A DNA stretch of 64,000 bases from Cycloclasticus sp. 46_120_T64 (GTDB lineage: Bacteria; Pseudomonadota; Gammaproteobacteria; Methylococcales; Cycloclasticaceae): contig MAAM01000006.1 in NCBI GenBank assembly GCA_002162695.1, forward strand, positions 62,001-126,000, given 5' to 3'. Below are positions 54,998 to 64,000 of this stretch, one piece after another (positions within the stretch are counted from its first letter, which is position 1; every line of letters starts with the position of its first letter). Position numbers and translations under genes: made by a program. The notes under the pieces were generated by a model. It saw only the letters and a list, made by a program, of their open reading frames with translations. It searched no databases and was not told the DNA's origin.

Positions 54998-55014
54998 AGC
55001 ATGAAGCGTGCCAA
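54998..55014 (-). promoter_or_regulatory. Sigma-54 (RpoN) promoter of flgB
   Basis: TTGGCACGCTTCATGCT on the minus strand: -24 GG and -12 GC dinucleotides 10 bases apart, close to the consensus TGGCACG-N4-TTGC(A/T). It lies about 30 bases upstream of flgB. In polar-flagellum bacteria such promoters are activated by FlrC/FleR-type regulators, not found in this window. Confidence 0.85.
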
Positions 55015-55066
55015 CTTTTTATGACTTTATATTCAATAACTTAGAGAGACAAGAAAGACTCTTCAC

Positions 55067-55113
55067 AAAAAAACGGCAAGGAAAGCGGCAAGGCGGCAAC
55101 CGCTAATAAGCGG
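55067..55113 (-). terminator. Possible terminator of cheR
   Basis: A G/C-rich stretch with a CCGCT/AGCGG stem and repeated CGGCAAGG units ends, in the minus direction, in seven T. It lies just after the cheR stop and before the flgB promoter. The exact stem is unclear. Confidence 0.4.
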
Positions 55114-55128
55114 CAGCGGTGGGTTAAT

Positions 55129-55941
55129 TTAGACTTTACGGTAACACTTACAGCCGGCCACTCGAATGGTCTGCAAACCGTTAAGCTCGGCGGGAATAAT
55201 TTCTGAACTGCTTAAAAACAGGTAAGCACCCAATTTCATGGTTTGAATAATCCGCTGCAGAATATCCAGCTTGGTTGCTGCGGAAAAATACAATAAAACA
55301 TTTCGGCAAAAAACGATATCAAACTGCCCAAGCCTCGACAAATCATCCAGTAAATTGACTTTACTAAAACTAACCGCTGAGCGGTGTGCCCGAGAAATTT
55401 GCCAGCCCTCTTTTATCCCTGAGAAATCACTGTGTTTTAACTCATTGGGTAGCCCGCGAGACAACTCAAGTTCAGCATAAATCCCCTCACGCGCACGTTT
55501 TAAAATATTCTCAGATAGATCTGTTGCGGTGATTTTAAGCTGCGATGCTTGCCCACCGCTCTTAAGGTACTTATTAAAGCTCAAACTAATACTATAAGGT
55601 TCCTGCCCCGAAGAGCACGCAGCCGACCACACCCTAAGAGGCGAGCTTAACCGCGACAATTCGGCAAACAGTTTATTTTCTAAATAATGGAAGTGTGAGC
55701 CATCTCTAAACCAAAACGTTTCATTGGTAGTCATGGCGTCTACCGCCTTCACCGCCAAGTCATTAGTGGGCATCGCATCAATCAGGCTCAATAAGTCCGA
55801 TAAGCTATCAACCCCCGCCTCATCGATTAATGGCCGCAGACGATTATTCACCAAATATTGTTTATTATCGGATAATGCAATGCCACTGCATTGCATTAAG
55901 AAATCCCTAAAACGATGGAACTCCTGACGACTAATAGACAC
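55129..55941 (-). CDS. cheR: Chemotaxis methyltransferase CheR
   Basis: 270 residues. The N-terminal helical CheR domain is followed by the SAM-binding domain (VWSAACSSGQEPYSISL; TATDLSENILKRAREG; FDIVFCRNVLLYFS). It methylates glutamates on chemoreceptors. The start is a GTG with AGGGGATGG in front; no better ATG is in frame nearby. It follows cheV by 30 bases, the cheV-cheR pair of polar-flagellum bacteria. Confidence 0.94.
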   Translation of the reverse strand: MSISRQEFHRFRDFLMQCSGIALSDNKQYLVNNRLRPLIDEAGVDSLSDLLSLIDAMPTNDLAVKAVDAMTTNETFWFRDGSHFHYLENKLFAELSRLSSPLRVWSAACSSGQEPYSISLSFNKYLKSGGQASQLKITATDLSENILKRAREGIYAELELSRGLPNELKHSDFSGIKEGWQISRAHRSAVSFSKVNLLDDLSRLGQFDIVFCRNVLLYFSAATKLDILQRIIQTMKLGAYLFLSSSEIIPAELNGLQTIRVAGCKCYRKV

Positions 55942-55971
55942 TAAGCCATCCCCTATCTTAACGGTCCAAGA

Positions 55972-56898
55972 TTAGCCAATCCCCTGAAGTTCACGCATAC
56001 GCACTTGAATCGCTTCAGCTAACTCATCGGGTTTGTACTTGGCCATAAACATATCAGCCCCTACACGTTCAACCATCGTTTGGTTAAATACCCCGCTCAA
56101 CGAGGTATGTAACATAACAAACAACCCTTCTAGCTCAGGAATCTTACGTATCTCAGTGGTCAAGGTGTAACCGTCCATTCTCGGCATCTCGACATCGGAA
56201 ATAAGCATCGTTAGGAATGATGGAACATCAATACCATCAGCCACCCACTTGCGTATTATGTCAAAAGCCTCTTTACCATCATTAGCAATCGTGCAGCTGA
56301 GTCCGAGGTCATCCAACACACGTTTGACCTGCGCTTGCGCCACATGAGAATCATCAACGACCAACACATGGCCGACTTTCTTCAGGCGTTTATCGAGTGT
56401 TTCTTTTTTGACACCCTCTTGACCTGAGCCGACTTCACTAAGAATCTTTTCTACGTCGATAATTAATACATAATCGCCATCAATTTCAGTCAGCGCGGTC
56501 ACATAACCACCGGACTCGGCACCTTCAGGCGGTGGGTTAATATCTTTCCAAAACAAATTAACAATTCGGTCCACACCGCCCACTAAAAAGCCTTGTACTG
56601 AACGGTTAAATTCAGTGATGATGACAAATGAATTATCTGTCTCAGGCAAAGGCTCTTCGCCAATGGCCATTGACATATCCATCACCGGAATATCTTTGCC
56701 GCGTAATTGGGCAACACCACGTACAACGGGATTGCCGCCCGGTATTCTGGTCAACGATGGCACTTGTATGACTTCTTGTATTTTGAATACATTAATGCCA
56801 AATTTTTGCCCACCATTTAGGGTAAAAATTAGCAGTTCTAATCTATTGGTACCCGCTAAGTTCGTGCGGTTATCAATCCCTGTTAATATTCCCGTCAT
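55972..56898 (-). CDS. cheV: Chemotaxis coupling protein CheV
   Basis: 308 residues from the ATG with AAAGGTGG in front. The N-terminal CheW-like domain (about 1-165) has LRGKDIPVMDMS. The C-terminal receiver has LVVDDSHVAQAQVK and the phospho-acceptor Asp in LISDVEMPRMDGYTL. It couples receptors to CheA with a phosphorylatable domain. Divergent from flgA. Confidence 0.95.
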   Translation of the reverse strand: MTGILTGIDNRTNLAGTNRLELLIFTLNGGQKFGINVFKIQEVIQVPSLTRIPGGNPVVRGVAQLRGKDIPVMDMSMAIGEEPLPETDNSFVIITEFNRSVQGFLVGGVDRIVNLFWKDINPPPEGAESGGYVTALTEIDGDYVLIIDVEKILSEVGSGQEGVKKETLDKRLKKVGHVLVVDDSHVAQAQVKRVLDDLGLSCTIANDGKEAFDIIRKWVADGIDVPSFLTMLISDVEMPRMDGYTLTTEIRKIPELEGLFVMLHTSLSGVFNQTMVERVGADMFMAKYKPDELAEAIQVRMRELQGIG

Positions 56899-57012
56899 CA
56901 CTGCCACCTTTATATTAATATTCTTTAAGTTTTCGACATGCACTTAAAATACGGCATATTTAATGCATACGTACTTAACACATTCTAATTTTACGCTAAG
57001 CATAGACCAAAA

Positions 57013-57717
57013 ATGATGAAACTGCTTTTAAAAACCTGGATTTTTATACTACTTTATATACCGCTAACCGCGATGGCTAAACCGCAGTTTGAAAGCCATC
57101 AAGTCATTAAACAACTCGCCCACGAGCATTTACTCAAGTTAATTAATGATAGTGATGGTGAGTACCAATTAAGCGTACAAAACATTGACCCGCGTATTAA
57201 GTTAAAAAAATGCCCTGCCCCCATCTATATTCAACTCACCACAGAGCATATAAAAACCGGTAAGAACACCTTAAAAGTCAGCTGTCCCTCATCACAGCCA
57301 TGGCGTATATTCATTTCCGCACAGGTTAAATTATTCACCTCGGTTATTGTTACTAAACACCCGCTAGCTAAAGGCCAGCAAATTCAAGCAAAGGATCTGA
57401 TATTACAGCGTACCGATGTGACCCTACTACGTTCGAGCTACCATACCGACAAACAACAGTTGATCAACTATATCGTTAAGCGACGCCTTAAGCGGGGTGA
57501 GGTTATTAACAATCGACACCTAGCAAAAGCTATACTCATTAAAAGAGGCGCGATGGTCAATATTCTTGCCAAAAGCAAGGGCTTCAAAATCAGCATGCAG
57601 GGCGTTGCGCTGAATAATGCTAGCAAGGGTGAATTAATCAAGGTGAAAAATAGCAAGAGCAAGAAAATCATTCAGGGCGTCGCCATTGACAGTCAAACGG
57701 TCAGAGTGACATTATGA
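57013..57717 (+). CDS. flgA: Flagellar P-ring assembly chaperone FlgA
   Basis: 234 residues. The signal peptide (MMKLLLKTWIFILLYIPLTA) is followed by a SAF domain (TKHPLAKGQQIQAKDLILQR; RRLKRGEVINNRHLAKAI). It helps FlgI assemble in the periplasm. It is divergent from cheV with a 114-base gap that must hold both promoters; no firm consensus was found there. Confidence 0.92.
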   Translation: MMKLLLKTWIFILLYIPLTAMAKPQFESHQVIKQLAHEHLLKLINDSDGEYQLSVQNIDPRIKLKKCPAPIYIQLTTEHIKTGKNTLKVSCPSSQPWRIFISAQVKLFTSVIVTKHPLAKGQQIQAKDLILQRTDVTLLRSSYHTDKQQLINYIVKRRLKRGEVINNRHLAKAILIKRGAMVNILAKSKGFKISMQGVALNNASKGELIKVKNSKSKKIIQGVAIDSQTVRVTL

Positions 57718-57733
57718 AAAACTCTCCTACACT

Positions 57734-57760
57734 TAAAGAAAAACCCTCATGGGTCGATAT
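57734..57760 (+). promoter_or_regulatory. Sigma-28 (FliA) promoter of flgM
   Basis: TAAA, 15 bases, GTCGATAT: full -35 core match and 6 of 8 at -10. It lies between the flgA stop and flgM, 26 bases before its ATG. It would let FliA control its own anti-sigma factor. Confidence 0.78.
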
Positions 57761-57786
57761 AATGAATACACAGATCAGAGGTTCTT

Positions 57787-58119
57787 ATGTCTATTAATGT
57801 AAAAAACAGCACTAACAAGGCCAACCAAGCCTCATCGAGTAAAACAGGCGCTAGTGCAAAAAGCGGCAAAGGCAGCAGTTCAGCTAAAGCGCCACAGAGT
57901 CAACCGGCTAGTGAAGACAGCGTAAGCCTAACCAGCACCGCCGCTAGACTGCAGCAAATTGAACAATCGCTAAATGAGATCCCGGTTGTTGATAGCGCAC
58001 GCGTCGACAGCATTAGTCAATCTATTGACGATGGCCAATATCAAATCAACGACGATAAAATTGCCGACCGTATCATTAAAAGTGAGTCCGCTATCCACGA
58101 ACTCAAAAAAACATCATGA
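57787..58119 (+). CDS. flgM: Anti-sigma-28 factor FlgM
   Basis: 110 residues, with a disordered Ser/Ala/Lys-rich first half and a C-terminal FlgM domain (DSVSLTSTAARLQQIEQSL; RVDSISQSIDDGQYQIN; IADRIIKSE). It holds FliA inactive until the hook is complete and FlgM is secreted. AGAGGTTCTT precedes the ATG. It overlaps flgN as ATGA. Confidence 0.94.
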   Translation: MSINVKNSTNKANQASSSKTGASAKSGKGSSSAKAPQSQPASEDSVSLTSTAARLQQIEQSLNEIPVVDSARVDSISQSIDDGQYQINDDKIADRIIKSESAIHELKKTS

Positions 58120-58610
58120 CGGCTAATAAACCCAAACAATTAATCGATATACTGCAAACTATGGTGGATCTATCGACACAGTTTAATGAGCTACTGCTAA
58201 AAGAAAAAAATGCCCTAGAGAACTCAAACAGCAAGCTGTTACTGGATGTATCGACGGCTAAAAAATCACTTGCCATTCGCTTGGAGAACAGCACAAAAAC
58301 AGCCCATACATTCCTGAACAATATCAAGTTAAACAAGGGCTTATACGGCTTAGGTGATTTCATAAAACGGATGAAACCTAGCGATAGCCAACGCCAACTG
58401 ACCCAGCACTGGTTAGACATCCAAAGCCTCACCGAGGCTAATAAACAATTAAATGATGCAAACGGCGCTATTATTGAGCTAAACCGCCGCCATGCACAAC
58501 GTTCAATCGATATACTCCATGGGCACACGGGCAATAATAACAGTGCCACCTATGGCGCAGATGGACAGGCGATGAAAAAGCGGGCTGGCAGAAAAATTTC
58601 CGTCGCATAA
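58116..58610 (+). CDS. flgN: FlgN-type export chaperone
   Basis: 164 residues, all helical (LIDILQTMVDLSTQFNELLL). It shares the FlgN family pattern and the position after flgM. FlgN escorts FlgK and FlgL. Coupled to flgM through a 4-base overlap. Confidence 0.88.
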   Translation: MTANKPKQLIDILQTMVDLSTQFNELLLKEKNALENSNSKLLLDVSTAKKSLAIRLENSTKTAHTFLNNIKLNKGLYGLGDFIKRMKPSDSQRQLTQHWLDIQSLTEANKQLNDANGAIIELNRRHAQRSIDILHGHTGNNNSATYGADGQAMKKRAGRKISVA

Positions 58611-58617
58611 TGACTAT

Positions 58618-59361
58618 ATGAGTTTCCTATCTAGCCTAAAATCGATCCTAAGTTTTGAAGAAGAAAACCGCGCATTTGAGGCCGGCAATCCAAACTTCAT
58701 CACCCAAGCATCACGCATCAAACACGCGTTACAAATACTGATGGAGTCGCACGTACATATATCCATTCTGCTCGACGACGAGTCTGAGCACACCACCCGC
58801 TTAATCGGTGTATCCAACAACGGTTTATTATTAGACCAACTCAACAATCGCGAGGCGCACAACAAGATGCGCTCGGCTAAAGACATTCAAGTATTGGCAA
58901 AACGCAGCGCAATACCCTTCAACTTTAACAGCCGCGTACTAAGTTTAGCCAAGGGTGGCGGCTACTTCATCAGCATGCCAGAGAAGATTTATCACCCGCA
59001 AAAAAGGGACTTCTTTCGCATTCCCTTAGAAAACATCGAAAAATATAAGTTCTCGGCCTCCCTGCAATACTCAGAAAACACCCTAACAGGTCATATTATT
59101 GACGCCAGCTTTGGCGGCATTTGCGTGGCGGTCTATGCAAACTGCTATGTAAAAAAAGGCGATATTCTGTCCCCAGCCAGCATGGTTCTTAAAAATGGCG
59201 ACAAAATTATTTCAGACTTCACCGTTTGCACAGTAAAAAAAGCCCATCAAGACGGTTTCACTCGCCTGGGTTGCCAGTTTCTTAACATCGAGCCGGCCGA
59301 AAAAAAGAACTTACATAAATTTATTACCGAGTCCTCACGTGAGCGTGCAAAAAAACCGTAA
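58618..59361 (+). CDS. YcgR-like c-di-GMP-binding flagellar protein
   Basis: 247 residues. An N-terminal YcgR/PilZN beta domain (about 20-130) is followed by a PilZ domain with PQKRDFFRIPL (RxxxR) and IDASFGGICVAV (D/NxSxxG), both needed for c-di-GMP binding. YcgR proteins slow the motor when c-di-GMP is high. It lies 7 bases after flgN, in the flagellar operon, which fits a motility brake. The diguanylate cyclase at 12.6 kb could feed it. Confidence 0.9.
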   Translation: MSFLSSLKSILSFEEENRAFEAGNPNFITQASRIKHALQILMESHVHISILLDDESEHTTRLIGVSNNGLLLDQLNNREAHNKMRSAKDIQVLAKRSAIPFNFNSRVLSLAKGGGYFISMPEKIYHPQKRDFFRIPLENIEKYKFSASLQYSENTLTGHIIDASFGGICVAVYANCYVKKGDILSPASMVLKNGDKIISDFTVCTVKKAHQDGFTRLGCQFLNIEPAEKKNLHKFITESSRERAKKP

Positions 59362-59365
59362 TTAA

Positions 59366-59384
59366 GCCGATAAATAGCCGATAA
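59366..59384. repeat. Tandem GCCGATAA copies after the YcgR-like gene
   Basis: AGCCGATAAAT occurs twice in a row. Each copy contains GCCGATAA, identical to the FliA -10 element. Neither copy has a TAAA at 15-base spacing, so they are probably not both promoters. Confidence 0.4.
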
Positions 59385-59467
59385 ATAAACCGCTTTAGGC
59401 TAACCCTTAAAAGCTCATTGATGCTATTATTCTCCGCGGATTAATACCGTGCTTATTAAAAATAAAC

Positions 59468-59544
59468 GCCTCGGTAGCTCAGCTGGATAGAGCGCACCCC
59501 TCCTAAGGGTGAGGTCGCAGGTTCGAATCCTGCTCGGGGCACCA
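59468..59544 (+). tRNA. tRNA-Arg (CCT anticodon)
   Basis: 77 bases with acceptor GCCTCGG/TCGGGGC (two wobble pairs), D-arm GCTC...GAGC, anticodon stem CACCC/GGGTG with loop CTCCTAA (anticodon CCT), T-arm GCAGG TTCGAAT CCTGC, and encoded CCA. It reads AGG arginine codons. It stands alone between the YcgR-like gene and sucA. tRNA-Arg(CCT) genes are frequent integration sites, but no integrase or repeat was seen beside it. Confidence 0.95.
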
Positions 59545-59642
59545 AACAAGTACAGTAAAATAACAACAAATTGATATTACATTTTATTAAACATTCTCTA
59601 CTACACTACCCTAAACAACTTCAAATCTGACGGAATCATTTG

Positions 59643-62462
59643 ATGAACAACTTACTTCAGTTATTTAAGAGCAGTTCCGCCTTTAACGGCGCGAATGCAA
59701 ATTTTGTTGAGGACATGTACGAACAGTACCTCAACGACCCTGATTCAGTTGATGAACAGTGGCGAGAGCAGTTCAACACTATTCAATCTAGCACCGAAAC
59801 CATTGACATCCCCCACTCATCCATTAGGAAACACTTTGCCGATTTAGCAAAGTCCCCCACCGGATTACGTGTTATTCAAGGTGGTGAATCTGCCGAGCAG
59901 CTAGCCAAACAAGCCGCTGTTTCTAGGTTAATGAATGCCTACCGCATTAATGGGCACAAAAAAGCCACGGTTAACCCGCTGGAAGAAACCAACCCAACGG
60001 TGGTTCCTGAACTTGACATAGCCTTCCACGGTTTAAGTGAGTTAGACCTCAATACAAAATTCAATACCGGCACTTTACACAACACGCCTGAACAATTAGC
60101 CCTTAAAGATATCCTGCCCATACTCAAAGAAACCTATTGCAACAGCATTGGTATTGAGTATATGCACATCAGTGATCTTGAAATGCAATCATGGGTTCGA
60201 CGCAGAATGGAAGGCCCGCGTGGCAACCTGACTCTTGATGTCGAGCAAAAAAGGTGGTTACTGAAACTATTAACCGCTGCTGAAGGCATCGAAAACCACT
60301 TGCATAGAACCTATGTCGGGCAAAAACGTTTCTCCCTAGAAGGCGGTGAAAGTTTAATACCGATGTTAGACGAAATGCTACAGCGTTCTGGTGAACACGG
60401 TGTGAAAGAAACCGTTATTGGCATGGCTCACCGAGGTCGATTAAACGTCCTGATCAACATCTTTGGTAAAAAGCCATCGATCTTATTTGAAGAATTTGAA
60501 GGTAAACGCGCAGCCTCACCCGCCACCAATGGCTCCGGTGACGTTAAGTACCATATGGGTTTCTCATCGGACATCGCGACCCCAAAAGGCGAAATGCACC
60601 TTGCCTTAGCCTTTAACCCATCTCACCTTGAAATCATCAACCCAGTGGTCGAAGGCTCAGTTCGAGCTAGACAAGATCGCCGTGGTGAAAACGGTGAAGA
60701 CGAAGTATGCGCCATCCAAATTCACGGTGACTCGGCCTTTTCTGGCCAGGGCGTGGTGATGGAAACCTTACAGATGTCTCGCACCCGAGGTTACGGTACC
60801 GGCGGCACCATCCATATCGTTATCAACAACCAAGTAGGTTTTACCACCAGCAACCCAGCCGATACGCGTTCAACTCTGTATTGTACCGATGTCGCTAAAA
60901 TGCTTGAAACACCGATCCTACACATCAACGCCGACGATCCGGAAGCTATCATGTTTGCCGCTCAATTAGCGGTCGATTTCCGTAAAGAGTTCAGACAAGA
61001 CATCGTACTCGACATGGTTTGTTATCGCCGACGCGGCCACAACGAAGCCGATGAACCTGCAGTAACCCAGCCATTGATGTACAAGACCATTCGTGCACTA
61101 CCAACAACACGGAAGATCTACGCCAATCGCTTGGTGCAAGAAGGCTCGTTAGCGGCTAATGAACCCGCCGAATTAGAAGCCACTTATCGCTCGGCTTTAG
61201 AAAAAGGCGAGATCGTATCGCGGCCTATTCTTGAGCACAAAGTAAATCCATTCGTCGCTAAATGGGACGCATTTTTAAGCAGCGAGTGGGATGACCACTG
61301 CGACACAACGGTGAGCGCTAAGGAATTCCACCAAGTTTCAGAACTCATGCTGAAACTACCACCCGAGTTTGCCCTGCAATCAAGAGTTGAAAAAGTACTC
61401 GAAAGCCGTAAAAAAATGTCCGTTGGCGCACAACCGATCGACTGGGGTTACGCTGAAAACATGGCCTATGGCACCTTATTAGCCAAGGACACCAACATCA
61501 GGATGACCGGGCAAGACGTAGGCCGTGGAACCTTCTTCCATCGTCACGCGGTATTGCATAATACGCAAAATGGTGAAACCTATACCTCGTTAAGACACTT
61601 AATGTTGGAACAAGGTCAATTCTCCTTATATGACTCCTTCCTCTCTGAAGAAGCGGTGTTAGGCTTCGAATATGGCTACTCCACCACTGAGCCCGATGAC
61701 CTTGTCATCTGGGAAGCCCAATTTGGTGATTTCGCCAATGGCGCACAAGTCGTGATGGATCAATTTATCAGTTCTGGCGAAACCAAGTGGGGCCGCTTAT
61801 GCGGGCTTACCATGTTATTACCACACGGTTACGAAGGCCAAGGCCCGGAACATTCATCGGCTCGTTTAGAACGTTACCTGCAATTATGTGCCGAGCATAA
61901 TATGCAAGTTTGTGTACCTTCCACACCGGCGCAGATATTCCATTTATTACGCCGCCAAGCACTGAGCAAGTTCCGTAAGCCACTCGTGGTAATGAGCCCT
62001 AAAAGCTTATTGCGTCATAAACTGGCCACCTCAACCTTAGAGGAATTAACCGAGGGTTCATTCCAACCGCTGATCGAAGAAATTGATTCTATCGATGCTA
62101 ACAAAGTGACCCGCGTTGTCGCCTGCTCAGGAAAAGTTTATTACGACCTACTCGAGCAACGTCGAAACGATAACCTTGAGCACGTAGCCATTGTAAGGGT
62201 CGAGCAATTATATCCATTCCCAATCGATCAATTGCACACCACCCTAGATAGCTACCCTAATGTGAAACAATTTGTTTGGTGTCAAGAAGAGCCAATGAAC
62301 CAAGGGGCTTGGTATCAAATAAGACATCGTTTCTTCGACTTATTGAGCGAGAACCTAGAATTAAAATACGCAGGTCGTCCGATGTCTGCATCGCCGGCAG
62401 TTGGGCAATTTAGCCTGCACGTCGAACAACAACAAAAGCTTATTCAAGAAGCACTTTATTAA
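59643..62462 (+). CDS. sucA: 2-oxoglutarate dehydrogenase E1
   Basis: 939 residues from the ATG at 59643. N-terminal FVEDMYEQYLNDPDSVDEQW, ThDP-binding HGDSAFSGQGVVMETLQM and INNQVGFTTSNP, and the later GQDVGRGTFFHRHAVL are diagnostic. It decarboxylates 2-oxoglutarate in the TCA cycle, giving the succinyl-CoA used by DapD. sdh genes, often upstream, are replaced here by flagellar genes and a tRNA. Confidence 0.97.
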   Translation: MNNLLQLFKSSSAFNGANANFVEDMYEQYLNDPDSVDEQWREQFNTIQSSTETIDIPHSSIRKHFADLAKSPTGLRVIQGGESAEQLAKQAAVSRLMNAYRINGHKKATVNPLEETNPTVVPELDIAFHGLSELDLNTKFNTGTLHNTPEQLALKDILPILKETYCNSIGIEYMHISDLEMQSWVRRRMEGPRGNLTLDVEQKRWLLKLLTAAEGIENHLHRTYVGQKRFSLEGGESLIPMLDEMLQRSGEHGVKETVIGMAHRGRLNVLINIFGKKPSILFEEFEGKRAASPATNGSGDVKYHMGFSSDIATPKGEMHLALAFNPSHLEIINPVVEGSVRARQDRRGENGEDEVCAIQIHGDSAFSGQGVVMETLQMSRTRGYGTGGTIHIVINNQVGFTTSNPADTRSTLYCTDVAKMLETPILHINADDPEAIMFAAQLAVDFRKEFRQDIVLDMVCYRRRGHNEADEPAVTQPLMYKTIRALPTTRKIYANRLVQEGSLAANEPAELEATYRSALEKGEIVSRPILEHKVNPFVAKWDAFLSSEWDDHCDTTVSAKEFHQVSELMLKLPPEFALQSRVEKVLESRKKMSVGAQPIDWGYAENMAYGTLLAKDTNIRMTGQDVGRGTFFHRHAVLHNTQNGETYTSLRHLMLEQGQFSLYDSFLSEEAVLGFEYGYSTTEPDDLVIWEAQFGDFANGAQVVMDQFISSGETKWGRLCGLTMLLPHGYEGQGPEHSSARLERYLQLCAEHNMQVCVPSTPAQIFHLLRRQALSKFRKPLVVMSPKSLLRHKLATSTLEELTEGSFQPLIEEIDSIDANKVTRVVACSGKVYYDLLEQRRNDNLEHVAIVRVEQLYPFPIDQLHTTLDSYPNVKQFVWCQEEPMNQGAWYQIRHRFFDLLSENLELKYAGRPMSASPAVGQFSLHVEQQQKLIQEALY

Positions 62463-62488
62463 ACACAGACTTTACAAAGGAATAAATA

Positions 62489-63724
62489 ATGAGCATTGAA
62501 GTCGTAGTACCTACTCTCCCTGAATCTGTTGCCGATGCAACATTAGTAACTTGGCATAAAAAAGCCGGCGAAACCATTTTGAAAGATGAAAACCTTGTTG
62601 ACCTAGAAACAGACAAGGTTGTATTAGAAGTGCCTGCACTACAAGATGGTGTGCTTGCAGAAATCATTCAGCCAGAAGGCGCTACCGTGTTAAGCGGCCA
62701 AGTGATCGGACGCATTGAATCTGGCAGCGGAGCGAGTGCCGACATCGTCGCCACGGCTACTTCGAGTGAAGCCCCTGCCGAGAAATTCTCCGGCTCAACC
62801 GAAACATTAAGCCCTGCCGTTAGAAAATTAGTTTCAGAGCACGGCTTGGACACCAACTTAATTACTGCATCCGGCAAAGGCGGCAGAATCACTAAGACCG
62901 ATGTGTTAAATTTCATCAAGTCTCAGGCAAGTGGCGGCGTAAACAACGCCCCTGCTACACCAGCAGCAGTAGCACCGGCTAAAGCCGCCAAGGCCGAGCA
63001 AATGCCAATCTTACCAACCAGCGATAGAGCCGAGCAACGCGTACCGATGACTCGCCTACGAGCAAAAGTGGCAGAACGCTTATTACAAGCCCAGCAAAAC
63101 ACCGCCATGTTAACGACTTTCAACGAAGTTAATATGCAGCCAATCATGGATATCCGTACTAAATACAAAGATACCTTTTTAAAAGTACACGATAGCAAAT
63201 TAGGTTTTATGTCATTCTTTGTAAAAGCCACTGTTGAAGCCTTAAAGCTTTACCCTGCGGTGAATGCATCAGTTGATGAACAGGACATCATTTACCATGG
63301 TTATTACGATATTGGTATTGCCGTATCATCACCACGCGGTTTGGTTGTTCCTGTATTACGCGACGCTGATCTTAAAAACTTTGCCGGCATTGAAAAAGGA
63401 ATTTCTGACTTTGGTGCTAAAGCAAGAGATGGAAAATTAAGTTACGAAGACTTATCCGGCGGAACATTCACCATTACTAATGGCGGAATCTTCGGTTCGA
63501 TGATGTCTACCCCTATTCTGAACCCACCACAAAGCGCTATCTTAGGTATGCACGCAATCAACCAGCGCGTGATGGTTGAAAATGGTGAAATGGTTATTCG
63601 TCCGATGATGTACTTGGCGCTTTCTTATGACCACCGCATCATCGATGGTAAAGAGGCGGTATCATTCTTGGTTACCATTAAAGACTTCCTTGAAGATCCA
63701 TCAAGATTACTTTTAAACGTATAG
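62489..63724 (+). CDS. sucB: Dihydrolipoamide succinyltransferase (E2)
   Basis: 411 residues. One lipoyl domain (lysine in [15 protein letters not shown]), an E3-binding domain ([18 protein letters not shown]), an Ala/Pro-rich linker, then the catalytic domain with [32 protein letters not shown] precedes the ATG. 26 bases after sucA. Confidence 0.97.
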   Translation: MSIEVVVPTLPESVADATLVTWHKKAGETILKDENLVDLETDKVVLEVPALQDGVLAEIIQPEGATVLSGQVIGRIESGSGASADIVATATSSEAPAEKFSGSTETLSPAVRKLVSEHGLDTNLITASGKGGRITKTDVLNFIKSQASGGVNNAPATPAAVAPAKAAKAEQMPILPTSDRAEQRVPMTRLRAKVAERLLQAQQNTAMLTTFNEVNMQPIMDIRTKYKDTFLKVHDSKLGFMSFFVKATVEALKLYPAVNASVDEQDIIYHGYYDIGIAVSSPRGLVVPVLRDADLKNFAGIEKGISDFGAKARDGKLSYEDLSGGTFTITNGGIFGSMMSTPILNPPQSAILGMHAINQRVMVENGEMVIRPMMYLALSYDHRIIDGKEAVSFLVTIKDFLEDPSRLLLNV

Positions 63725-63730
63725 TCGTAA

Positions 63731-64000
<270 letters not shown>

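Noticed and set aside
59468-59544. tRNA-Arg as the attachment site of an integrated element
   Set aside because: No integrase, no direct copy of the tRNA 3' end and only core genes on both sides.

Overview
The window is a 64 kb piece of a gammaproteobacterial chromosome. The evidence is the gene order tatD-pilZ-holB-tmk-mltG-pabC-pabB-fabF-acpP-fabG-fabD-fabH-rpmF-yceD next to a divergent maf/yceF gene, the dapD-yffB-dapE order, the asd-fimV pair, and a flagellar cluster flanked by cheV, cheR, flgA, flgM and flgN. A Tat-exported SoxY with SoxZ, PilU, FimV, and a copper-handling CopC/CopD cluster suggest a free-living, aerobic, motile, probably marine bacterium. A member of the Thiotrichales/Piscirickettsiaceae (for example a Cycloclasticus-like organism) would fit, but that placement is an inference from gene content only.

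Layout. 1-10.65 kb (minus strand): one long run from yceD and rpmF through fatty-acid synthesis and p-aminobenzoate synthesis to cell-wall, nucleotide and replication genes. plsX, normally between rpmF and fabH, is not there. 10.7-15.3 kb: maf, glyoxalase I, a lytic transglycosylase, a diguanylate cyclase and an ABC-2 exporter. 15.5-18.6 kb: a three-gene 2-oxoacid (probably pyruvate) dehydrogenase operon E1alpha-E1beta-E2. 18.6-24.3 kb: a DUF2064 protein, then dapC, dapD, yffB, dapE and glutathione reductase. 24.4-25.3 kb: a solitary HEPN-like gene that looks acquired. 25.4-31 kb: housekeeping genes (DUF1244, zapE, yciB, bolA-like, a parvulin, adk, asd). 31-36 kb: fimV, orphan soxYZ and pilU. 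36.3-39.3 kb: a copper cluster with an unusual CopD-cytochrome c-thioredoxin-like fusion, CopC and a His-rich exported protein.

39.8-59.4 kb is flagellar. On the minus strand lie fliC-flaG-fliD-fliS-fliT and flgBCDEFGHIJKL with cheV-cheR; on the plus strand flgA, flgM, flgN and a YcgR-type PilZ protein. The regulatory hierarchy can be read in the DNA: a sigma-54 type promoter before flgB, and sigma-28 type promoters before flgK (inside the end of flgJ), fliC and flgM. So early hook-basal-body genes are set apart from late filament genes and the anti-sigma factor. 59.4-64 kb carries tRNA-Arg(CCT), then sucA, sucB and the start of lpd (2-oxoglutarate dehydrogenase).

Most of the window is core genome. 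The parts most worth a second look are the CopD-cytochrome c-thioredoxin-like fusion with its His-rich partner, the orphan soxYZ, the solitary HEPN gene, a small family of palindromic repeats around a 67-codon gene between fliC and flgL, and the missing plsX. No CRISPR array, insertion sequence, prophage or obvious new multi-gene system was seen.
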